Below, piece after piece: positions 1-5,176 of a stretch of DNA of 7,618 nt (positions within the stretch are counted from its first letter, which is position 1; every line of letters starts with the position of its first letter). The stretch lies in contig DCDE01000036.1 in NCBI GenBank assembly GCA_002316275.1, forward strand, positions 1-7,618, written 5' to 3'. This stretch comes from Caldifarciminota bacterium UBA1063 (GTDB lineage: Bacteria; Hydrothermota; Hydrothermia; UBA1063). Under the pieces are notes generated by a model. That model did no database searches and had not been told where the DNA came from. It worked only from the letters and a program-made list of their open reading frames with translations. The position numbers and the translations under genes are program-made.

Positions 1-32
1 TGGACGGCTCGCAGCACACGAAATCATTCTGT

Positions 33-2879
33 TCACTTCAAGAGGATTACCTTCTCTGTCTTGTTAAGCCCGTCTCCCTGCACTCTGATAAAATATACTC
101 CACCAGGAAGGTCTCCAAGATTTATTGAGACTTCCCCTTTTGGATTTGTCATGTCAAAATCCCCTACTCTGGAACCTTTGACATCAAAAACTGTAATTTT
201 TACCTCTTTGCAGGTATTTCCAATTTTCATAGTCAGCTCTCCGCTCTTCAAAATGGTTGGGATATGCAATTCGGCGGAAGATGCGCCCTCAGGCAACCCT
301 ACAATTACCGACCAGTATCTCGAATATGCATCGTCGATGTTTGTTCTGAGGTTTGCCAATGTGCTACTTCCAGCTACTGTAAAGGCTACTTTTACTGAAT
401 CGTAAGGTGGCACGTCGAGCGGACCTGCAGAAACTACAGATGACCAGTCGTAGTTTCTATTTGAAGTAGCGATGGAGTAGGTTCCGTTGAGGAATCCAAT
501 TTCAACATTATCAGGAAGTCCATTGTAAGGATACACGTACGTATCGTGGTCTATCAAGGACCTGTTAGCTATTTTATTAGTTTCTATTCTTGAGGGATTT
601 AGAATAGCAGTTCCCATAAAAGTTGAACTGTAATAGACGTAAGCCATATTCCGAGTGTTGTCAGTACCACCTGTATTGTAACTCGCGTCTCCAATATCCC
701 AATCAGTGAATAGACCAGCATAAAGGTCTTCTATGGTAGTCGGAGTAGTGTTGTACAGCGTATATTCGAGTATTACGTAATTAGGTCCATATCCGTCATT
801 AAAGGTATAACCCCTCTGGTAAACTCTAAGGCCCTTAACCTCTTCGCCACCAGCATCACTGTATATTGCCTGCGAATACTCATGATATGGTGGGTATGGA
901 ATATAGAGGTAGACCATACCATTCGGATCGGTTAGGGTTACCCAGTCGTCGTCATCTCCGCTTGCGCTTTCGTAGTATCTGTCAATTACATAGGGCATTA
1001 CAGTGCCAACGGCGAAGGATCCGTAAAAGAGATGAGAATTAGAACTCGATGGGTACTTGCAACCTGAACCCTGGGTGCCATCAGAACTCATGTATCCGAG
1101 GGCCCCGTACCTTGTAACTGTAAGAACGATATTACCAGGGGAGTGGTCGTTATAATCAAGTCCAGGGACACCAACGGTAATGCTAAGGTTGTAGTTCCAT
1201 TCGTATCCACCATCTGAGTTAATGTAGAGGCTGAATGGTATGACTGTGCCTGTGGGTGTTGAAGGATCGGATTGAACGAGGAAGGGATCTCCTATATTGC
1301 TCGATGATTGGTTTGTAGTCATGGTTCCAAATGAAGAAGTTGAATCGGAGATTGTAGCATATGAGGAAGTTGTTCTTAGGGTTGCATTGACATTTGTAGC
1401 TTCAATGCCTGAGTTTCTAAGAGTTATCACAACCTGAATATTTTCTCCTGGATCCCATATATTGTTTGAGTCCTCATCACTCCAGGTATAGTTTGATAAG
1501 ACTATGTTGGGAGCAGTGGGATCTGGGGTGTTGATCAGAGCATTGTATATATTCAACCTGCCCCAACCATAGTTGTTGTTTGGGTAAGGTTCGCCTTGGG
1601 ACGGATGGTCAGCATGATCTACGAGAAGGGAATAGATATCATAAAAGTCAAGGGTTGGATTTTTTTGTTTCAGGATCGCTATTGCTCCAGCAACATGTGG
1701 GGTTGCCATGGAAGTTCCAGTTAAGGTTGTGTATGAATTTCCTGGATAGGATGACCTTACGTTGTATCCAGGTGCTGAAATGTCAGGTTTTATAAGATTC
1801 CAGTCTGATCTGGGCCAGTATAGAGTATCATTCCATGGGTTCTGATTAGGGGCAGGTCCTCTACATGATCCGCTGTACATATTGTCCGAGCTGTTTGTTG
1901 CACCCACACCAATTACGGTAGGGAAAGATCCTGGGGTATTAATTGTCCCAGCGGAAGGTCCATTGTTTCCAGCGGCAAAAACTGGGACGATATCGAGGTT
2001 TCTCCAGTTTAATACATCTTCCCAGTACTCTAAGTTGGTTACATCCGTTGATCCCCAAGAGTTTGAGGATGCTACTATGTTTATGCCATCGGCTTTCCAC
2101 TCTGCGATCTTCTGGAAACCGATATGGATCCAGTTTACGCTGCTGCTTCCATATGAGTCAAAAACTTTACACGAAACGTACGTTGCACCGGGTGCAACTC
2201 CCACATCATTTGTGAAACTTCCAGGTCCGTCACCGCCGAGTATAGTTCCCATAGTGTGTGTTCCATGTCCATTATCATCATAAGGGTTGGGTTGACTGTT
2301 TACAGCGTCATGCCAGTAAGGAGAACCCACCCATTTGTTTGCGAGGGCTGGATGAGTCGATTCTACCCCTGTGTCCAAGTGCCCAACTACTTGGCCAGTA
2401 CCATCATATCCATCATTCCAGCACTGAGGTGCCGATACTATTGAAACATTCCATTCTGGAGTCTTTGCGTCTTCTAAATCGTTTTTTGAAACCGCTGTAG
2501 GGAACAGTTTGATTTCATAGTTGTCCACGAGATACTCTACGTCGTTCCTCTCAGCAATTGCATTGAGAACTTCTGGCTTTGCTCTAACGAAAAATCCGTT
2601 GAAAATCCAATAAGGTTGAAGTGCAACTATTTGATCAGAGAAGTTTTCCTGTAGGAATTCGAGGATATTACTCTGAGACTCTCTGGAAAAAGATTTTAGG
2701 TAGTCCACATAATCTTTAGGAGATAGATTTTTTTTGCCTTCGAAATCCGCTTTTTCTTTTAGATGTACAACTGCTTCTATGTATGCTTCTGGAGAGGCAT
2801 TTGCCATTTTCTCCTGGAGAGCGGGATATATGTATGCTCCCGCAGTGAGAACCAACATTACAATACTCTTCACTATCAT
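33..2879 (-). CDS. Secreted subtilisin-like (S8) serine protease with type IX-like C-terminal sorting domain
   Basis: Extracellular or surface endopeptidase of the subtilase family, closest in style to bacillopeptidase F-like members. Residues 1-20 form a short signal peptide (MIVK followed by a hydrophobic core). Residues 31-125 resemble an I9-type propeptide (strand VVHL near 37; FNGFFVRA around 93-100). The catalytic domain spans about 145-450. The triad is Asp169 in HLDTG, His205 in DNGHGTHTMG and Ser390 in GTSMATPHVAG, with oxyanion Asn305 in AAGNNG, so the enzyme should be active. Residues 459-570 form a beta-sandwich-like region with WDPGENIQV, a pattern common in FCB exoproteins. Residues 572-860 form a second beta-rich region I do not recognise by name. 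Residues 868-948 look like a Por secretion tail (VFDVKGSRVGDF, LPGGVYFIRV, terminal EKVILLK). The start is fixed by a strong AAGGAGG site upstream. The gene is complete and divergent from the manC operon. The substrate is unknown. The family call is near certain; type IX export is inferred. Confidence 0.95.
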   Translation of the reverse strand: MIVKSIVMLVLTAGAYIYPALQEKMANASPEAYIEAVVHLKEKADFEGKKNLSPKDYVDYLKSFSRESQSNILEFLQENFSDQIVALQPYWIFNGFFVRAKPEVLNAIAERNDVEYLVDNYEIKLFPTAVSKNDLEDAKTPEWNVSIVSAPQCWNDGYDGTGQVVGHLDTGVESTHPALANKWVGSPYWHDAVNSQPNPYDDNGHGTHTMGTILGGDGPGSFTNDVGVAPGATYVSCKVFDSYGSSSVNWIHIGFQKIAEWKADGINIVASSNSWGSTDVTNLEYWEDVLNWRNLDIVPVFAAGNNGPSAGTINTPGSFPTVIGVGATNSSDNMYSGSCRGPAPNQNPWNDTLYWPRSDWNLIKPDISAPGYNVRSSYPGNSYTTLTGTSMATPHVAGAIAILKQKNPTLDFYDIYSLLVDHADHPSQGEPYPNNNYGWGRLNIYNALINTPDPTAPNIVLSNYTWSDEDSNNIWDPGENIQVVITLRNSGIEATNVNATLRTTSSYATISDSTSSFGTMTTNQSSSNIGDPFLVQSDPSTPTGTVIPFSLYINSDGGYEWNYNLSITVGVPGLDYNDHSPGNIVLTVTRYGALGYMSSDGTQGSGCKYPSSSNSHLFYGSFAVGTVMPYVIDRYYESASGDDDDWVTLTDPNGMVYLYIPYPPYHEYSQAIYSDAGGEEVKGLRVYQRGYTFNDGYGPNYVILEYTLYNTTPTTIEDLYAGLFTDWDIGDASYNTGGTDNTRNMAYVYYSSTFMGTAILNPSRIETNKIANRSLIDHDTYVYPYNGLPDNVEIGFLNGTYSIATSNRNYDWSSVVSAGPLDVPPYDSVKVAFTVAGSSTLANLRTNIDDAYSRYWSVIVGLPEGASSAELHIPTILKSGELTMKIGNTCKEVKITVFDVKGSRVGDFDMTNPKGEVSINLGDLPGGVYFIRVQGDGLNKTEKVILLK
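36..278 (-). other. Type IX (Por) secretion C-terminal sorting-like domain of the S8 protease
   Basis: This is the segment encoding residues 868-948 of the protease. Directly visible are a strand with VKITVFDVKG, a central G-x-L-PGGVYFIRV element and a terminal strand rich in Lys and hydrophobics (KVILLK). In Bacteroidota, domains with this layout direct cargo through the type IX secretion system and are removed during surface attachment. No type IX machinery gene lies in the window, so whether it works as a sorting signal here is inference. Confidence 0.75.
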
Positions 2880-2883
2880 GCAT

Positions 2884-2890
2884 CCTCCTT
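2884..2890 (-). promoter_or_regulatory. Strong ribosome binding site of the S8 protease
   Basis: On the minus strand the sequence AAGGAGG lies four bases before the ATG at 2879. An out-of-frame ATG overlaps the spacer (GGATGCATG), but only the downstream ATG opens the long frame and begins a signal peptide. This site supports 2879 as the start. Confidence 0.75.
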
Positions 2891-2960
2891 ATAGATAAAA
2901 TTTTAAACTTTATATTGGACTTTTTCCAGAAAACTTTAACCTCAGTTTTCTATTAAATTT

Positions 2961-2980
2961 GGTCGTAGGGCTCTGTGACC
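2961..2980 (+). other. Possible RNA hairpin, 8-bp stem with GGCU loop
   Basis: Bases 2961-2968 pair with 2973-2980 as eight consecutive pairs, two of them G-U wobbles, closing a four-base GGCU loop. The wobbles become A-C mismatches on the opposite strand, so if functional the structure belongs to a plus-strand transcript, that is, the leader of the manC operon. A chance fold of this size is quite possible. Confidence 0.3.
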
Positions 2981-2991
2981 CACCTCTCAAT

Positions 2992-3007
2992 AGCCGCAAT
3001 TGTGGCT
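2992..3007. repeat. Short imperfect inverted repeat (operator-like or small hairpin)
   Basis: AGCCGCAATTGTGGCT is a 16-base inverted repeat with one mismatched pair (G versus T), centred on CAATTG. As RNA it gives a six-pair stem with one G-U wobble and an AAUU loop. As DNA it could be a binding site for a dimeric regulator, since it sits midway between the two divergent genes. No regulator gene is visible nearby. Confidence 0.3.
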
Positions 3008-3071
3008 TAGAAAGCATATAACATCTTAGGTTGCCCCTCCTTTATGCCGTTACTTTTATTGTACTTGAGTA

Positions 3072-4127
3072 ATGAGCTTTATAATTAACAATGTGAAATT
3101 TATTGCTTGTATCCTTTCAGGTGGTAAAGGAGAGAGGTTTTGGCCCTTATCCAGGGATAATAATCCCAAGCAGTTTCTGCCTATTATGGGCGAAAAAAGC
3201 CTTATCGAAGAGACCTTTGATAGATTAAGGAAAATAAATGCTACCGAAGAGGTGTTTTTTGTCTCCAACCTAAAATTTGAGAAAAGACTCAATGATATGT
3301 TCCCTGGAGTTTTCAAAATTCTAGAACCTGTTGGTAAAAATACGGCGCCTGCCTGTGCGGTAGCTAATGAATATGTTCTGAGAAAATATGGGGATGCTAT
3401 TCTTGGAGTGTTTCCATCGGATCATTACATAGGGGATATGAATCGCTTTGAAGATACGATAGAAATGGCTAAGAAAATTGCACTCGATGGTTACATCGTT
3501 ACAGTAGGAATAGCGCCTGATAGGATAGAAACGGGATATGGTTACATTGAGAGAGGCGACCCCATTGATTCCCGATGTTTCAAAGTAAGAAGGTTTCGCG
3601 AGAAACCCGACACGCAAACTGCTGAACACTATATTTCTACAGGGGATTTTTACTGGAATGCGGGTATGTTTATTTGGCATGTGGCAACCTTCGACACTGC
3701 CCTAAAAAATTACTTGCCCGAAGTTTACAGGGTTTTAAAAATGTGTCGCATTCCGGAAGATTTGCCTATGTTTTACGAGCAGGTTCCTGAAATTTCGGTG
3801 GATTATGCAATTATGGAAAAAGCTTCTAACATAGCAGTAATAGAAGGATCATTTATTTGGGAAGACTTAGGCTCCTTTTCATCCCTTACTAAAGTATTGA
3901 CTGTAAATGAAGACGGTAATATAATAAATGGAACTATGATGGTTTTTGAAAATTGTAAAGATTCAATATTCATTCAAGAGGGTCCATTAATTGCTGCATA
4001 TGGTTTGGAAGGCGTTATTGTTGTTTCAACAAAGGATGTGGTTCTGGTTATCCCGAAATCGGAAGCACAGAAAGTAAAAAGGTTAAGAGAGATTTTGAAA
4101 GAGAGGAATCTTACGGAGTTCTTATGA
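3072..4127 (+). CDS. manC: Mannose-1-phosphate guanylyltransferase
   Basis: Cytoplasmic enzyme that converts mannose 1-phosphate and GTP to GDP-mannose and pyrophosphate, the donor for mannose (and, after conversion, fucose or rhamnose-type) residues in surface glycans. Family hallmarks are in order: nucleotide-binding LSGGKGERFWPLSR at 15-28 followed by PKQF at 32-35; EPVGKNTAPA at 85-94; FPSDHYI at 114-120 with metal-binding Asp117; ETGYGYI at 153-159; REKPD at 176-180; YWNAGMFIW at 194-202; and IWEDLGSF at 262-269 with the second metal Asp265. At 351 residues it is the short monofunctional form, without the C-terminal phosphomannose isomerase cupin of bifunctional enzymes. The ATG at 3072 has only a poor ribosome site; the in-frame GTG at 3093 would give VKFIACILSGG, which matches where relatives usually begin, so either start is possible. 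It is first in a three-gene operon, 13 bases before the lipoprotein gene. Confidence 0.95.
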   Translation: MSFIINNVKFIACILSGGKGERFWPLSRDNNPKQFLPIMGEKSLIEETFDRLRKINATEEVFFVSNLKFEKRLNDMFPGVFKILEPVGKNTAPACAVANEYVLRKYGDAILGVFPSDHYIGDMNRFEDTIEMAKKIALDGYIVTVGIAPDRIETGYGYIERGDPIDSRCFKVRRFREKPDTQTAEHYISTGDFYWNAGMFIWHVATFDTALKNYLPEVYRVLKMCRIPEDLPMFYEQVPEISVDYAIMEKASNIAVIEGSFIWEDLGSFSSLTKVLTVNEDGNIINGTMMVFENCKDSIFIQEGPLIAAYGLEGVIVVSTKDVVLVIPKSEAQKVKRLREILKERNLTEFL

Positions 4128-4129
4128 AA

Positions 4130-4135
4130 GGGAGG
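4130..4135 (+). promoter_or_regulatory. Ribosome binding site of the lipoprotein gene
   Basis: GGGAGG lies just past the manC stop codon (4125-4127), five bases before the ATG at 4141. It supports this start and suggests translation follows directly from manC on the same mRNA. Confidence 0.7.
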
Positions 4136-4140
4136 TTTTT

Positions 4141-5172
4141 ATGAAAAAGTGGTATGGTGTGATTTTTATGGCCATTCTTATGGCCGGGTGTGACATCACT
4201 GTGGAGGACTGGAATGAGAATAAAGTCCTTCCTTTGGATCTAAGCTTGCCCCTGGTTGATTCAACTTATACTCTGGCACAGCTCGTTGAAGAAAATCCGA
4301 CATACTTACACATACGAGGTGATACTATCTTCTTCAGTGAAGACACAACTATAACTAATAGATATTTTGCCTCTGATAGCACTTATAATGTTTATTTTTC
4401 CCACGGGCTTCCTGATGTGCTGGATACGTTAAGATCAGACATCCAAAGCCAGCTTTTCGAAGTCTTCGGGATTATGAGGCTTAAGGGGAATGTGATTTCG
4501 CCTGTTACTGTTAGCTTCGGGCTTACTTACTTTAAGGCAGGGAATCCAGTGGACGGCGACACCGTGAGGATCTCGTTACCTTCAGGGCGCTGTGATACGG
4601 TGGTGAAAGTAAGACTGGAATATGTTCCCATAGGCTCCTTTGGCGTAAACTTGAGGGGGGAGGGGGTACTTGGTGCGGCTTGGATTGATACGCTGTATCT
4701 CAGTTACGAAATCCCAGCTGAAATAAACTTTAGGGGCGACAACCTGGTCTCCGAGGAGATTGAAATTGAAATTGACTCTTCTATTATTGAATTTGCAGAG
4801 GATGGACTTATTGATACTGTAGGATTTTATATGAGAGCATGTAATCATCTACCGATGGGACTGCGGCTGACGACATGGGTTTTAAACAAAGAAAGGACGG
4901 ATAGCGCAGTAGTTTTTAACGAGTCAGAAATTACTCCTGCGCCTCTTAATTCAGAAGGATTTGCGGCTCAGGAAACCGAGAGTAGGTTTCAGGCAATTCT
5001 CTCAAGAGAGCATTTTAGTTATCTTACAAAGGATACGTTATACATACATATGAATGTCTGGGTACCTTCACAGACTGATGTAGCTAAACTGCGTCTCCAA
5101 GACTATCTTAGGTTGAGCGGGTACATTAGGGTCAAAGGATACCTGGATTTAGAAAAACTGGAGGAGGAATAA
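4141..5172 (+). CDS. Lipoprotein of unknown function, beta-rich, partner of the downstream barrel-OmpA protein
   Basis: A 343-residue exported lipoprotein. Residues 1-17 give a type II signal peptide: MKKWYG, a hydrophobic stretch, then lipobox LMAGC with Cys17 as the lipidated residue, followed by Asp18. The mature protein has no transmembrane helix and is predicted to be mostly beta strand. Asp-Thr or Asp-Ser pairs occur 12 times, mostly beside hydrophobic strands (for example DTIFF at 61, DTVRI at 140, DTLYLSY at 183, DTLYIHM at 298). The layout, with VLPLDLSLPLVDSTYTLAQL after the Cys, a CNHLPMGLRL element near 234-243 and a LSREH-to-YIHM stretch at 287-304, resembles uncharacterised Bacteroidota lipoproteins that I recall next to DUF5723-type barrels; that comparison is from memory. 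The C-terminal EEE codons double as the ribosome site of the next gene. I assign no biochemical function. The coding call is firm. Confidence 0.88.
   Translation: MKKWYGVIFMAILMAGCDITVEDWNENKVLPLDLSLPLVDSTYTLAQLVEENPTYLHIRGDTIFFSEDTTITNRYFASDSTYNVYFSHGLPDVLDTLRSDIQSQLFEVFGIMRLKGNVISPVTVSFGLTYFKAGNPVDGDTVRISLPSGRCDTVVKVRLEYVPIGSFGVNLRGEGVLGAAWIDTLYLSYEIPAEINFRGDNLVSEEIEIEIDSSIIEFAEDGLIDTVGFYMRACNHLPMGLRLTTWVLNKERTDSAVVFNESEITPAPLNSEGFAAQETESRFQAILSREHFSYLTKDTLYIHMNVWVPSQTDVAKLRLQDYLRLSGYIRVKGYLDLEKLEEE
5160..5167 (+). promoter_or_regulatory. Ribosome binding site of the barrel-OmpA gene, inside the end of the lipoprotein gene
   Basis: GGAGGAGG overlaps the last codons of the lipoprotein gene (Leu-Glu-Glu-Glu-stop) and lies nine bases before the ATG at 5177. 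Only four bases separate the stop from the start. This arrangement suggests translational coupling and matched output of the two proteins. Confidence 0.75.
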
Positions 5173-5176
5173 TAAT

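Larger units (their letters stand above)
2880..3071. other. Divergent intergenic region between the protease and the manC operon
   Basis: This 192-bp stretch must hold promoters for both directions. The part next to the protease (about 2889-2925) is strongly AT-rich; minus-strand TATAAA at 2914-2909 could be a -10 element, but I see no good -35 partner. On the plus strand, TATAAC at 3017-3022 and TATTAA at 2951-2956 are possible -10 elements, again without a convincing -35. The region also holds two small hairpins (2961-2980 and 2992-3007) and a minus-strand Shine-Dalgarno-like AAGGAGG at 3042-3036 that serves no long gene. I recognise no riboswitch or known RNA family. Confidence 0.5.

Noticed and set aside
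1..32. A terminator for the protease gene in the bases after its stop codon
   Set aside because: Reading the minus strand, I see no stable stem followed by a T run in these 32 bases. It may lie outside the window.
61..405. A plus-strand frame of 114 residues
   Set aside because: It lies entirely inside the S8 protease gene on the other strand, whose family motifs and sorting-like tail are clear. The opposite frame has no recognisable motif and no ribosome site.
1882..2283. A plus-strand frame of 133 residues opposite the protease catalytic domain
   Set aside because: It is antisense to the conserved region carrying His205 and Asn305, and its product looks like reverse-complement noise of a conserved gene.
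2880..3071. A riboswitch or tRNA in the intergenic region
   Set aside because: I compared both strands from memory with c-di-GMP, TPP, fluoride, SAM, preQ1 and cobalamin consensus cores and with tRNA T-arm patterns, and none fits. Only small generic hairpins remain.
3321..3680. A minus-strand frame of 119 residues within manC
   Set aside because: It is antisense to conserved nucleotidyltransferase motifs, with no start signal and no domain resemblance.
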